Shown: piece after piece, positions 20,520-32,095 of the stretch | How the letters are laid out: every line of letters begins with the position of its first letter | Position numbering within the stretch: the first letter of the stretch is position 1 | Assembly (NCBI GenBank): GCA_009760855.2 | Contig: WPIO01000165.1 | Span: 489,501-553,500 of the forward strand | Source: Cristatella mucedo | Taxonomy: Eukaryota; Bryozoa; Phylactolaemata; Cristatellidae | Length of the DNA: 64,000 nucleotides | Direction of reading: 5' to 3' | Position numbers and translations under genes: made by a program | The notes under the pieces: model-generated | The model's database searches: none | Told to the model about the DNA's origin: nothing | The model's input: the letters and a program-made list of their open reading frames with translations, nothing else

Positions 20520-21729
20520 CCGAGACCGACCGATATTTCCTTCTGCTCGACGCGAGCGGAAATGTAGGCGGGGCGGCGGCTACTTCGAGCCGCCGACCGA
20601 AGCTCTAGCCGATGACCGGCGGTGGCAGCGGCGGAGCTGCCTCGGCCGTCCATCCGAGCTGCTGCAGCGGCCTCGTGGGGGCGTGCGTGAGGGGGGTGCT
20701 GCTGTGACTTTGCGTCGGAGGCGCACGTCGCCTGCCAGACGCTTTGCAAGTTAAGCAACGTCCGAACACACTTGACCGCACCAACCTGCGCCAGCCATTT
20801 CTAGATCCGTGATGCTTCTATTGTTCAAACGTTGGTGGAGCACAGTTATACTCCAAAATGTGTGACTTCAAAATGCTTCTTGCCACACGTCACGACTCGG
20901 CACCGATGACCCACTAGAACTCACGTCTTTCATTGGCAGTTACGGAGAAGATCTGTTTCCTAATTTGAGAGTTTCCTTGGCTAGTTCTTCTCATTATAGC
21001 TGTATCAGTTACCAATTGTGAACGTTCCGTTAGCAAGATTAAGATAGTCCTGTCTTATCTGAGAGCATCACTTGGACAAGATCGACTCTCTGATTTGGAC
21101 TTGCTTAGCGTAGAGAAAGAATCAGTAGAAAGTATCGACTTTCAAAACTAATTGACCAGTTTGCCACGTTCAATGCCAAGAAAATTCACCTGTCTCAAAG
21201 CTGCAAATAGCTACCTTATACCTTCACTATAGTTAATAAAGCGATCGCGACTGCTAACGTGTTTTGCTTTTTCTTCCATGGTTTGGAGCTATATTTTGAA
21301 GCAGGTTTTTACTAGGAGAGGGGGCGTCATTTGTAGCTCTGTCCCCAGGCGCCGAAAGGTCTCAAAATGCCACTGTATAGAGTGGCCAGGTCGTAAGCTA
21401 TATAATAAAATCCTTCGTGCATAGTCAAAAATCGTGCTTCTTATAAGCCTCAACTTATCGCGGCTATTCCATTGCAGCCGATTCCATTTAGAGTTTCTCT
21501 CTAATATCTAAACGCCAAAACACGAAATCCTAAGACCCGAGCTCTAAGCTCAAAAAACCTGAAACCAAAACTTACACATCTGACCGGTAAACCATATGCC
21601 ATAAAACCCCAAAACATACAACCATTGAATACTACATAGCCCAAAATCCTAAGCCCTAAGCAAATAAGATAACTTAAAAAGTGTTTATTTAGCGTAAATA
21701 TAAACACATGCCGGTGACCATGTTGAACA
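20520..21729. other. no gene recognised
   Basis: GC-rich up to about 20.75 kb (upstream flank of the sulfotransferase gene), then AT-richer. A stretch at 21510-21665 is made of loosely repeated phrases such as cctaagacccgagct and cctaagccctaagc; it is not a telomeric array. Confidence 0.4.
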
Positions 21730-22806
21730 AGTGATTAAGGCCCATGGAATAGGATATCACTTCTATGCTGACGATGCTCAGTTGTATTCGTCATTAAAAC
21801 CGTCGGAATCTGCTTCAGCAACTGAGAAACTGAATGCTTGCCTTGCCGATATTCGATCCTGGATGTCGGAAAACTTCCTGAAATTAAATGATGATACAAC
21901 CGAACTGCTGCTCATAGGACACCCTAAGCGCGTGGCTGGATTAAAAGGCTTTGCTGCTTTAATAGGTGATGCTATTGTGCGACCTTCACCACGTGCTCAT
22001 AATCTAGGTGTCGTGTTCGACAGTTGCCTCAATTTCAAAAGCTTCACTCAGAAGACTGCCTCTACAGCTAGCCATCACATCCGATCCCTATCCAAGATTA
22101 GAACCTGTCTCCCACAGTGGCTTGTAAAAAATGTAACTAGCTCTCTAGTTCTGTCTCGGCTTGATTATTGTAATTCCCTTCTGGCTGGGCTATTAAAGAA
22201 AGCTATTATGCCACTACAGCGGACTATGAATATGGCTGCAAGGCTAGTCTTTAAGTCCCAGAGGTTTGACCACGTGTCTCCTTTGCTAACAGAGCTAGGA
22301 TGGCTGCCGGTTGAGCAACGGATACAGAGTAAAGTTTTTGCGCTGACCCACAAGGCCCGCCACGGCTTGGCTCCTTCGTACCTAGCTGAACTGCTGCATC
22401 AGTTTCAGCCTGTTCGCGCCCTCAGGTCCTGTGTGGACAATAAATTAGCTGTCCCATTCCTCCGCTTAAAGACAGTTGGCGACAGAAGCTTTAGCTCTGC
22501 AGGTCCTAGACTGTGGAACTCGCTTCCACAATTCTTACGCAACGACAACTACTCTTCAACTGCCGACTGTGGCACATATTTTTCAGCGGTCCTGAACTGC
22601 TACTTCTATGCTACTCGCTACCTCAACTGCTCTCCTGACTCTGCTATGCTTCTCACTTTCTCTCTGTTGCGTGAAACGAAGTCTGTTGGCTACCGAACGC
22701 GTACCGAAAGCCGCTTAGGCTGTGAGTACGCTATACAAAACTCTCCTGCGTAACACCCACGTGGTCTTTATGACTTTGTGGAGTTACAGACGGAGATACA
22801 TTACAT
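21730..22806 (+). mobile_element. LINE family A copy, 5'-truncated, ORF intact
   Basis: Begins about 10 codons before YADD (21764-21775) and runs through the ORF stop at 22753 and the 3' UTR to gatacattacat. The truncation point nearly coincides with that of the 9.5-kb copy. It is a recent-looking copy because the frame is uninterrupted. Confidence 0.9.
21731..22753 (+). CDS. reverse transcriptase, C-terminal portion (LINE family A)
   Basis: A continuous frame of 340 codons encodes the palm from the YADD box (with an Ala after it, YADDAQLY) through thumb and the conserved C-terminal part with motifs like NACLADIRSWMSENFLKLN, LLLIGHPKRV and RLWNSLPQFLRN. The N-terminal fingers, endonuclease and any ORF1 are missing, so the protein could not support retrotransposition. 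The first codon shown is not a genuine start. Sequence type fits the CR1/L2 group of non-LTR elements. Confidence 0.8.
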   Translation: MIKAHGIGYHFYADDAQLYSSLKPSESASATEKLNACLADIRSWMSENFLKLNDDTTELLLIGHPKRVAGLKGFAALIGDAIVRPSPRAHNLGVVFDSCLNFKSFTQKTASTASHHIRSLSKIRTCLPQWLVKNVTSSLVLSRLDYCNSLLAGLLKKAIMPLQRTMNMAARLVFKSQRFDHVSPLLTELGWLPVEQRIQSKVFALTHKARHGLAPSYLAELLHQFQPVRALRSCVDNKLAVPFLRLKTVGDRSFSSAGPRLWNSLPQFLRNDNYSSTADCGTYFSAVLNCYFYATRYLNCSPDSAMLLTFSLLRETKSVGYRTRTESRLGCEYAIQNSPA

Positions 22807-22809
22807 GAA

Positions 22810-23702
22810 CAGCCTGAAACGAGAACTACGTCCGTAGCAGAAGCAGACGTTGCTTCATGAACAAACGACGCCGTATTAGCTAATCGCGTACTAGCTAATA
22901 TAATAATAATATATATGTGATAATAGTAATATATGATAACAATTGCCAATATAATCCGCATTGACTAAGTGGCTAATCGCGCTCCGAAGCTTCGCTGCGG
23001 CGCACAGCCGTCGCGCAACAGCACCGGCGCCGCAATGAGCTCCGCGCTCGCTGCCCAGGACGCAGGCGCAGCAGTCCCGCTAGGACCGCTCTTTTGTGCG
23101 AGGAGGTCCGATAGGCTGACAGGCAGGCGTGTGGAGCGATCTGGAGCAGCCAGGGAGAGGATCTCAAAATCGATCTCGAAGTCGCTAGACTAGACGCTGC
23201 GACCCGACGATAGGAAGCCTCGAAGTGAAGCTCAAATGAAAGTGATGGACGTAGCGAAGTACGGCAGCCGCCGCTCCGATGAAGGCTCCGTGCAGCCGAT
23301 TGAAACTGGCTGAACTTTTCACCTTCAGCTGCACGCCATCCAGGGCTTGCATGACGACTAGATGCCATTATGATATATACGTAATAATACAAAAACAATA
23401 TAACAATATTAATACAATACATTAATCAAGGACTTGCATGACTACTCAAGGTGTCATTCTAATATATACATAATAATATAGTAATAATAGTATTAATAAT
23501 AATAATACAATAATATTAATCGAGGGCTTGCGTGAAGAATATTTGCAATTATATATTATATATAATAATAATAATATAATAGCAATATAATAATGCTTAT
23601 ATAATATATTAATTAAGCGCTTGCATGATGACTAGATGCCATTATAACATGGACAGATTTATCACGTGCATTATTATATGCTACTACTACTACTACTAGA
23701 TA
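22810..23702. other. AT-rich simple-sequence region
   Basis: 22880-22960 and 23350-23720 contain many ATA/ATT runs. Two related phrases, gcttgcatgacgactagatgccattat (23346, 23620) and gacttgcatgactactcaaggtgtcatt (23431), recur about every 90-190 bases between 23340 and 23650, a loose tandem repeat. A GC-rich island lies at 22975-23340 without recognisable coding content. Confidence 0.5.
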
Positions 23703-24845
23703 GGATATAATAATAATACCACAATAATATTAATATAATAATAATGCATTTGATATAGCTCCCACTGAGAACTCAATCCCTTTTTACGCCCTTTACATTT
23801 GCTGGAAGGAAGCACGATTGAATCGTTAGTGGTAGTATGTTCAATAAACAACATGAATATCATGGTTAGGAGTGACGTGCACATGGTCAGCATGCAAGTG
23901 CGGTTAGTGGCATCATGTGCAGTGTCAGCACGCATAAGCACACACACAAAGAATATCAGGGACCCACTGAATGCTGTGCTAAATAGGTTCGTTTGTAGTT
24001 TTATTTTTAAATTTGAACAAGTCAGGAGATGTCGTAAAACAAGTCGGGAGTTAGTTCTAGGCTTCGGGAGCAGCAGACAAACTGAAAGCATGGTCTCCAA
24101 AGGATTTGAGGTTTGCACGAGGTACACGACAAGCAGTTAGATTCTGAAAAGCGGGTTGCTTAGCCTGGTGGAGCTGTAGATCTGATAGGTAGGCTGGAGC
24201 GAAAGAATGAAGTGACCTAAAAGTGAGCGGCAAAACCTTGAAGTCGATCCGTTGCTTGACTGGTTGCTAGCACAGGTCGGCAAGAAGTGGTTTGATGAGG
24301 CAACAACGACGGTGCTCACGACAGACAAGCCTAGCTGCAGAATTTTGCACCAGCTGTAAGTGCGCGATGCCGGTACGCCAGCAAGCAGAGAGTTATAGGA
24401 GTCAAGACGGGATGTCATAAATGCATGGACTAACTTAATGTGGTATCCGTATCTAAACAAGCCCAAATTTTAGCATTTTTTTATATCTGAAAGTAGGCAG
24501 ACTTGATTGTGGAGCTGATGTGGTCGTCAAACGAAAGGCCAGTTTGGAACATATCACATAGATTTCGTCCAGATTCAACAGGAGATATGCTTTTCAGAGC
24601 CGATTTTGAGCGTCAACCTTTCAAAGTTCTGAATCGCACTTGGCTTGCCCATAACTAGAAAGTTAGTTTTATCCCCATTTAATTTAAGATTTGCTGCCAT
24701 CCGTGTGCGGATGTCATCAATACAAGGAAGTGGTGCAATGTGGCAACTGCGACGCTCACGGCAGACATGCATAGCTGCAGAGAGTTTACCACCAGCTGTA
24801 ATCGCCTGATTGCACATGCTGGTAGGGAAGCAAGCACTGAGTTAC
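23703..24845 (-). mobile_element. LINE family B copy, degenerate and rearranged
   Basis: Minus strand: ATT tail at 23703, 3' UTR, then RT C-terminal sequence to about 24540 and upstream RT sequence to 24720. At 24725-24845 a segment already present at 24285-24365 (the region with cgtgagcgtcgc) appears again, so two pieces have been joined. Several stops break the frame. Confidence 0.75.
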
Positions 24846-24905
24846 AGTCGGTAATTGAGACGGTAGACGATCGGTAATTGTGGACGGACACAAGGAAGGG
24901 CAAAC

Positions 24906-26882
24906 AACAGAAGCCTTTTATTCCGACTTTTGTTTTGAGGGAGAGTCGACCAACCAGGTCTTGCTAACTTCATGCCCATTAGCAAGCTGTCTCTTGAACC
25001 AGGCTGTAGTCACGACTCGACCGCAATTTCCAGAAAACAAACTTTTTTGTTCTTAAAAAGCTTGATCCTTGTAGTACTAGTTCAGCTCGAAGTTGCTGCG
25101 AAATGACGAGTAAAGCAGAGGTTTGGTCCAGCTTCAGGTAGCCAACATCATTCACGGGTCAGTGCTTGAAAAATAAACTGCATCAGATTCCGTGTCGTCG
25201 TCTTCTTCTCTTGAAGAAGAAGACGACACGGAATTCGTCTTCCCTCCTCTTCCTCCTCCTCTTCCTCCTCCTCATGCCTTCTACGAGTGCCAACATTTTC
25301 AGAGCAAAGCTTCGTTTTTTTCCCAGTAGACTTTCACTTTTAGCAGAGTGCTCGTTTCTTCAATCTCTCTGTCAGACCTTCTGCCTCCGCTCTTTATTCC
25401 GAGTCTTCCCTGTTCTTGTCATTGTCTCCGTCCTGCATGCATTCGTCCTCCTTAAACTGCTCCTCTTCCTCCTTCCTCCTTCCCTTCCTCCTCCTCTTCC
25501 TCCTCCTCCTCCTCCTCATGCCTTCTACGAGTGCCAACATTTTCCTGCGGTGTTAGTCTGCGTCTTCGCTCTGTTCTTCAGCTTTGCATCCTTCAAGAAA
25601 CCTTGTTGTAGTATCTCGCTGGGCTTTCTTCTCCTCGAGCTTTCGTTTCCTGTGTTGAGCGCTACTACTCGCCCTTTTTGCCGCCCATGTCTTGTGACAA
25701 TAGATTCTGACAACGGAATTCTTCCGACATTAGATTGGGGCGATACACATACACGCGTACGCAACCCATTTTGCTTTGGGCGTCTCCTTGACCTTGGCGC
25801 CCGGGGACATACGTATGCATGTCTGTCCCCTCCGCGGCCCACTTCTTGCGACGCTGCTAAAATGCAATAGTGTGCAATGTATTGTATACAATTGTATACA
25901 TCAACGGCAAACGGCGAAATATTGTATTGTATACTATGCATGAACGTGACCGCAGTCGCAGTCTCTTGGAATAGCGGTCTGCCGGTCGGCATGTCAGAGG
26001 ACAAAGCTCTGCTGTAGCTGTAGACGAGTTCGCTAGAAGTCACGTGGCGCAGTCAGCGGTCATAATGTACAGGTCGCGTGGCGCAGCGGCCGTAACGCTC
26101 GTGTTTGTGCTTTCTTTTTTACACGCCGCCGCTGCTGCTGTTCGCGCTGAGTGCAGAAAATCGAGGGCCTTTTCCTCTCTGTAACCGTGGGTGCACCGCG
26201 AACTTGAGGTCACTGCACAATGAACGCACGTTATGCCGCCACTCCTAGAACTAGCGACGCTCGCCTCGTTATAGGGGTCAGCACCCGCCGAAGAGGGCGC
26301 TGTTAGAATGTCTAGTCACGTGGGCGCTTCAGCTTCAGGCGAATGCCGTGTCCGACGGACGTTTGGGTTGACCTCGTGAGCCGCCTGCGGTACAGAAATG
26401 AGCGCCTGGGTAGTCGCGAGGTTGTCGAGTTCTTTTTAGGTTCCTTTAAATTGCCGACCGCCGGCTCGTGCTGGCGGCGCGGGCGGCCTAAAGTGGGCGA
26501 TGCGGCGCGCTTATAGTTGCTGGTAATAGTAAGAGGACGTTTATATATTTATATATTTATTTGGCCGCTCATTCTGAGAATCCCTGAGATCCCTTTCGTG
26601 CTGCACTTTGAATTTGTTGCAAGCGAAGTGGGTGTGACCGTGCACGGTCCCGCTAATTGAACACTAGTTTCCTCCGAAGCGTCGTCTCGCTTTGCCCGGA
26701 AGGAGCAGTTGACATGTCGAGAAATGATGAACGACTTTTATCAGAGTCAAAATCTCGCATTGATATTTGCTGCTAAATGAGCTCCAATAGAACCTACATT
26801 TCCATTCGAAGTGCTGCTCGGCAACTGAATTTAAGTTCGCGCGATGCGTCTCAGCTTCGCACGCGCATTTCGGCTAAACGTG
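24906..26882. other. no gene recognised; CT-rich tract and small repeats
   Basis: A hairpin lies at 25190-25235 (ccgtgtcgtcgtcttcttc facing gaagaagaagacgacacgg). A 40-base direct repeat ending in atgccttctacgagtgcc occurs at about 25261 and 25508. The open frame across 25166-25870 is produced by TCC/TTC-rich sequence and is not convincing. Related phrases with ttgtatac occur at 25890 and 25925. Confidence 0.45.
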
Positions 26883-27535
26883 TGCGATGTATATGTAAAT
26901 GTAAAGCGCCTAGAAAGAGATTGAGTTCTCTGAGGGCGCTATGTAAAATGTATTGTCAATGGCCTGTGCAATCAGGTGCTTACAGTTGGTGCAAAACGTT
27001 GCCTCGAGGCTCATCTGTCGTGAGCGTCGCAATTGCCACATCGCGCCACTTCTTGCCGACCTGCACTGGCTCATAATCAAGCAGCGAATCGACTTCAGGG
27101 TTCTGTCACTTACTTTTAGATCCCTCCGTTTTCGGGCTCAAGCCTACCTATCAGATCTACTCCCCACCCAAGCAAAGAATCGTACAACCCGCTGTTCTGA
27201 CTCGAATCGTTTAGCCACACCTCGCACGAACTTCAAAACCACTGGAGACCATGCCTTTAGTTGGTATGCTCCCAAAGCCTGGAACTCACTACCAAAGCAC
27301 GTCGCAACTTTGCCTGAAATGACAACATTTAAAAAGAAGCTTAAAACGCACCTTTTTATTGCAGCATTTTTTCGGTCTTTGTGACTCGTTCTTTGTGTCT
27401 ATGTACCTGCTTGCACTACGCCTGTTGTATGCGGATTATATTTGGTAATGCTGTACATGCAGCATCTGTAAAGTGCCTGGAGAGATTCAGTTCTTTGACG
27501 GCGCTATACAAATGTATTATTATTATTATTATTAT
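26883..27535 (+). mobile_element. LINE family B 3' part preceded by a tail of the same type
   Basis: 26883-26958 is a short tail (aaatgtaaagcgcctagaaa, gagggcgctatgt). It abuts the RT C-terminal ORF (26953-27384, about 143 codons, with RICRERRNCHIAPLLADLHW and LKTHLF motifs), then the 3' UTR and a second hairpin tail with ATT repeats at 27470-27535. A 22-24 base near-direct repeat (gatgcgtctcagcttcgcacgcgca at 26843, ggtgcatctcagcttcgcgcgcac at 27545) flanks the unit and may be a target-site duplication. Confidence 0.78.
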
Positions 27536-27545
27536 TGTTATTGCG

Positions 27546-28650
27546 GTGCATCTCAGCTTCGCGCGCACTTGGTTCGCCGCCGCGGGCTCTGAGGCTCTGG
27601 CATGAAAGGACTAGTGATGATAAACGCTGCTAAGTCATCTTAGCAGCGTTGACCGCACATTAGTACAGACACTCAGTCGAGTGTTTAGTATATGAATAAT
27701 AGAGCACATAAATCCGCTCAATGACCAGTTATTGCCACCGAGTGGGCATTTGAATCACTGAGGCGTTTGACTTGTGCCCAATCAAGAGTCGAGGACTCGC
27801 TATAGATCGCCTTTATTGCCAGCACCGCACATTACAGCGCGCCGCTCAGCGCCGAAGCGCCTCCCTTGATCGAAGCGGAATTGCTCGCGCTCTCGAAAAT
27901 GCCGTCCGAGATCAATGGCGTCTCTCCGAGGCAACTGCAGACGCAGCTCGCTTGGTGGCGGCTGCGAGCGCCCTATAAGATAGGCCGCGTTGCGCTCGAC
28001 CGACCCGGTGCGCAGACTAGGCCCCGACATCGCGCGAATTCTCGTCGGAGTCTCGGCGTCTCTCGTATCTCGCCGCTTCCGGATGCAGCAGCGTCACAGC
28101 GAGTCTGACTGGTGCTCTAGCGGACACTTCGGTAAGCGCTTGCAGCGCGCGACGGACACTCGCGATAGACGTCTTGGATCATGCTGGCGCAGGCGCCCAG
28201 TAAGAAAAGAGCTTCAAACGTCGGCGGTGGCGGCTGCGGGCGGGCGGGCCGGATGGGCCGGGTGCTCGCTGTCTCGGACTGATGTCGGAAGTAGCCCTGA
28301 CGCGGTGCTCAGGTGACGCGTCAGTCATTGCTCACTGCAGCTTTCAAATTAATTAGCTGCGAATCATTTGTGCGCTTGAAATTCCTTCTGCTTAAGCCTC
28401 AAACCCTGACCTTTCTGCATTGGCGGGAGCGCATTTTCTGAGCTGTAGCACGTCGCAGCTGCGTCGAAGTTCCGATTTTCCGCGTATCTGTCCGATTCGG
28501 ATTAGCTCGAGTGCTAGCGGCTAGGTGAATGGCGATTAGTCTAGCTTACGCAACCACCTGACGAGGCTTAACCTTAGCGCTACCTGTTTTCTCGCGTGCA
28601 GTTATTCTTACGCTGCCTCTCCTAGCGATGTAAAATAGTAATAAGGAGGT
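27546..28650. other. no gene recognised
   Basis: GC-rich between 27.8 and 28.3 kb with overlapping frames on both strands, none with a recognisable domain. A short inverted motif (cgctgctaag / cttagcagcg) lies at 27626-27649. Confidence 0.4.
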
Positions 28651-28742
28651 AGTAATAATAATAATAATAATAATGCACTTGATACAGCGCCCTCAGAGAA
28701 CTCAATATTTTTCTAGGTTCTTTACATTTGCTGCAAAGAGGT
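28651..28742 (-). mobile_element. LINE family B, 3' tail
   Basis: Minus-strand ATT run, GCGC hairpin and the block ctttacatttgctgcaaag. It is severely 5'-truncated. Confidence 0.7.
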
Positions 28743-30128
28743 GACACAAGTAGACTGCTAGCATTCTTGAAAAAGCATTTACACACAAATCAGGAACGAA
28801 TTTCTATCGACTGACGTTCGAGGATTGTTGTCGGTCACACCAATCAATTCTTCCTAAGCCTAAGTAATTTTTTTTGCAAGAATGTAACGGAATCGTAGAC
28901 GAAGCGAGATCAAAGTGTCAGCTGACCTTGACCGTCAGCAATATCACCTTTACTCAATTCAGTGCCACGCCTAGCAATTTTGCAATGCCGTAGAAAATTG
29001 TTTTTTTCGCGCTTATAGCAGCAAACGCAAAATCAGAGAGCCCATCTCTAGAGTGACGTCTTTCCTGACGCCCTCAACCTGCATCCTCATGTCGCGCTCT
29101 AGCTCAATGCCCGCCTCAGCGACTGACGTCGCGTCATAAAAAACTCGTCGGCCAGGGAAAAAAGACGCTACAAGCCTGCCAGGCGAGAGAGATCGCCTCT
29201 GCGTCCGGTGGAGAGTTCGATTTGCGCTCCCGCGTCCGCACGCTGTGCGCCTCGCGGCGCGCGAGAAGCAGGCGACGATGCGGCTTTTGCGTAGCGACAG
29301 TTCGTGCGGCGAGCGTGCACCTTTGCCCCGGTGCACTCTGAGTGCTCGTCACCTCGAGTGCTCGCCAGTGCGCCCTGCATCACTAGCCAGGGGTCCTACT
29401 GATCTTATCAGTAATGTTGACACAGGTAGAGTTTCTCTGCTGAAAGTCTCGGCAGGTTTTATCACCGCCGACTGCCACATCCAGTGGCGGAGCAAGGGGT
29501 TCAGGGGGACAGAGGGGGCTTTTGCTACCGCCTCCCGCGTACAGCGGGGCAGTGACCTGGGCCGCTGCCCCCTATTGCTGTGCCCCCCTCTTCCGACGGT
29601 CACCGACGAGGAAATTATGTCTGAATTCGATTTGATGAGCTACCGCGTCGAATCGGCGTCCGATACAAAAAATTGCTATCTTTCGAAGTAGTTCTCATGA
29701 ATTGGTGCTCTAGCCCTCCCTGAATACAAACTTTGCAGATCTTGCCGCATAGACTGAAATCTCGCTCGGGTCCGCGGCCACGGACCAAATCCGTCATGAG
29801 AACGTTTGGTCTCGCCCACGCATCGCCGCACGGGGCCGCCACCATGTCGAAGGTCCAGTATCGCATCGCACTGGGAGTCGGAGAGCTGGGTGGCGATGGA
29901 TGAGTCACGTGATCAAGCGGTGCTTCGAAGTTGATCCATTGATCGTGCGCGAATCGCAGGATCAAACGAGGCTCTGATTCACTTTTAGGTCCACTCATAT
30001 TAACCACCTATAATCAATCGATTGAATCGCTAAGTTTATTCTGTGATTTGATTCGCATGGAGATGGCACATAGCTGTACAGGTACTTTGAACTAAATAAA
30101 ATAAATAAATACAAGCTGATTTTTATTA
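28743..30128. other. no gene recognised; one weak ORF
   Basis: A minus-strand frame of 130 codons lies at 29615-30007 with no recognisable domain. At 29484 a phrase cagtggcggagcaagg resembles the terminus of some cut-and-paste elements, but no partner end was found. The remainder shows nothing assignable. Confidence 0.3.
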
Positions 30129-30283
30129 GCCTCTTTTTTGTGTTGCGACAGAAGAGCCTTGACGGCTATCACCACCGCTTCCAACGGCGATAAAGGATCG
30201 CCCACCACAGGATTCGAACCCACGACATTGGGGCCAAGGTCGTGAAAAGCAACCGCCTTACCTAGTGAGCCATTACGGCTCAC
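30129..30283 (-). repeat. SINE family B copy
   Basis: Well preserved: the tRNA-like head gagccgtaatggctc, taggtaaggcggttgc, B-box gtgggttcgaatcc and the second block ggcgatcctttatcgcc on the minus strand. Confidence 0.78.
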
Positions 30284-30819
30284 CTAAACTCCCCCCGTCG
30301 CCTGTCAGCAAGTCAAATACTTTTAATTCCCCTGCGGCAAGTAATAGCGACATCCGCAACTGAATGCGAGAAGACTTTATCAAAACAAATAGCAATACAA
30401 TCGATTAAAATTTGATCGGGAAAACCAAGTGTTACTCAAAAACTGGAGAGCGCAGACCTCTGAAAAAGGCTAGCTGATTCTATGGGCTTATTTATATAGC
30501 GGTATAGACCAACTAAATTCTATTAAAATAATTTTTTCTCGAATTTATTTTTTACCGGGAGATTTAAAAAAAGTTACTGGCCGATTCAATAATCCCATTC
30601 ACGTAGCGTGGCAGCAGAATGGCTATCGCCGCCGCCGCCGCCGCTTGAGCGCAGAACGACTCGTCGGGCCGTGGAGAGAGTGAGAGCACCTTACGAAAGT
30701 CAAGGACTGCGCCCCAGGGACGCTCAGCTCCGCGGTTTCCATGAAAGCTTTCAGCAGTGAGATGCCGTGCGAGCGTGCTAGTTCAATTTTACTCAAACGT
30801 GTTGCATGAAAAATACACG
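30284..30819. other. no gene recognised
   Basis: AT-rich up to about 30.6 kb with a run of Ts and As. A CCG trinucleotide run lies at 30628-30646. Confidence 0.4.
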
Positions 30820-30950
30820 CTGGTTTGGCCCAGCGGTCAAGGTGCTCGCCCAGACCAAGAGGTCTGGCCGTGGTCATGGGCTCGAGCCCAGTGGCACACG
30901 TCAAGCGCCTGAATGGAGGATACGTTCTCTTCGGGCGCTATACAAAACCA
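30820..30950 (+). repeat. SINE family A copy
   Basis: Nearly complete: tggtttggcccagcggtcaa, B-box tcatgggctcgagccc, and the tail caagcgcctgaatggagg then gggcgctatacaaaa. Confidence 0.8.
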
Positions 30951-31100
30951 AGTGAATTATATAAATGCGAGATGATTTCGTGGTCTGACCGCCCACCGAT
31001 GTTCGAAGTTAACGACCGGTCGCAGAATCTTCTCGGCTGCGCATGTAACGTCGCAAGCCCAGCCCAGCTTTCACGTGACTCGCTGGTGAGCGTCGTTGCA

Positions 31101-31256
31101 TTGACCTTTGCGGTTCTTCTTTGACCTTTGCGGTTCTTCTTTGACCTTTTCGGTTCTTCTTTGACCTTTTCGGTTCTTCTTTGACCTTTTCGGTTCTTCT
31201 TTGACCTTTTCATTTCTTCTTTGACCTTTGGTTCTTCTTTGACCTTTGGTTCTTCT
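31101..31256 (+). repeat. 20-bp tandem array, eight units
   Basis: The units start ttgacctttg or ttgaccttttc at 31101, 31121, 31141, 31161, 31181, 31201, 31221 and 31239 (the last two shortened to 18 bases). On the minus strand each contains AAAGGTCAA, the form of an extended nuclear-receptor half-site. The ORF on the minus strand (Lys/Glu-rich) is a by-product of the repeat. Confidence 0.85.
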
Positions 31257-31269
31257 TTCACCTTCTTTG

Positions 31270-32095
31270 GTTCAAGCAGCCAGCTACGTAGCGGAGCGAC
31301 GACAGCGGAGCCGCCTCGTTCTTGTACGCGACCGTGTGTGTATCGAATTGACGAACTGAAGTCGTCGTTGCAGAATTCGGCAGCGCCATGAACGCGGCTC
31401 CCCCAGGAAGCTACTCTTGTCCGTCGAATATCAATTCAGCCGCGTCGACTTTGACTCTCGGGCGGCAGCGGCTAGCGGGCGCGCCTTCTCGCAGCAGCGG
31501 CGGCGGCGGAGGCGGAGGCAGCACGTGCCGGGTGCCACGAGTGGCGGCCGCCGCCGACCGATGTCAAGGACACGCGAAGCAGCCGGACGGAGACTTTGTG
31601 CAACTGACATCGGTCGATGCTGCTGGCGGTCCTGGCTGGCACCGGAACCTAGGTGCCAGCCAGTCGGCCTGCCTTCCGGCAGTTTCGCCGTCCCGAGACC
31701 CGGCGGCGGCGGCGGCGGCGGCGGCTGCGGCTGCGGCTGCGAGAGCCTACGAGACTCTACTACTAGGAGGCGCCGCCGCTCAAGGTTCGACGAAAGCCGC
31801 GAAAGTCGCTGCTCAGGTAGCGCCTGACGCTTGTCGATCGCGTCATCGGCCAATCGCGGCGGCCCATCGCTGTTGCAGGGAGCCTCGTGCCGGCCAGCTG
31901 GCCTCCCGGCATGCACTTGTCGGTCGAAGGATACCGCAGGGAGCGGAGCGTGTCGTCCCAGGAGTCGAGCGGACAGCAGAGCGGAAGAAGGAGTGGCGAA
32001 GGCCTCGTGGGATGGAACGCTGAAGCGCCGGATCTTCTCTCGCCGTCCGTCGACGGTAAGACGAGACGACGCTGCCCAGCAGCGTAAAAGCTAAT
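31270..32095 (+). other. GC-rich exon-like block, coding status unresolved
   Basis: An ATG at 31388 (context gcgccatgaa) opens 211 codons with Gly and Ala runs. A different frame, open from 31821, reads plausibly through to a strong splice donor, gacg/gtaaga, with the GT at 32056-32057. Acceptor-like sites tcgtcgttgcag (ending 31372) and cgctgttgcag (ending 31879) also occur. The frames disagree, no domain is recognisable, and (GGC)n tracts inflate the ORFs. It could be a 5' exon of an uncharacterised gene or non-coding GC-rich sequence. Confidence 0.28.

Noticed and set aside
21640-21662. Telomere-like cctaagccctaagc
   Set aside because: Only two imperfect units within a longer stretch of loosely repeated phrases.
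25166-25870. 234-codon ORF
   Set aside because: Largely TTC/CTC runs giving Leu/Phe/Ser; no domain.
29484-29600. Possible end of a cut-and-paste transposon (cagtggcggagcaagg)
   Set aside because: No matching inverted end or target duplication could be found in the window.
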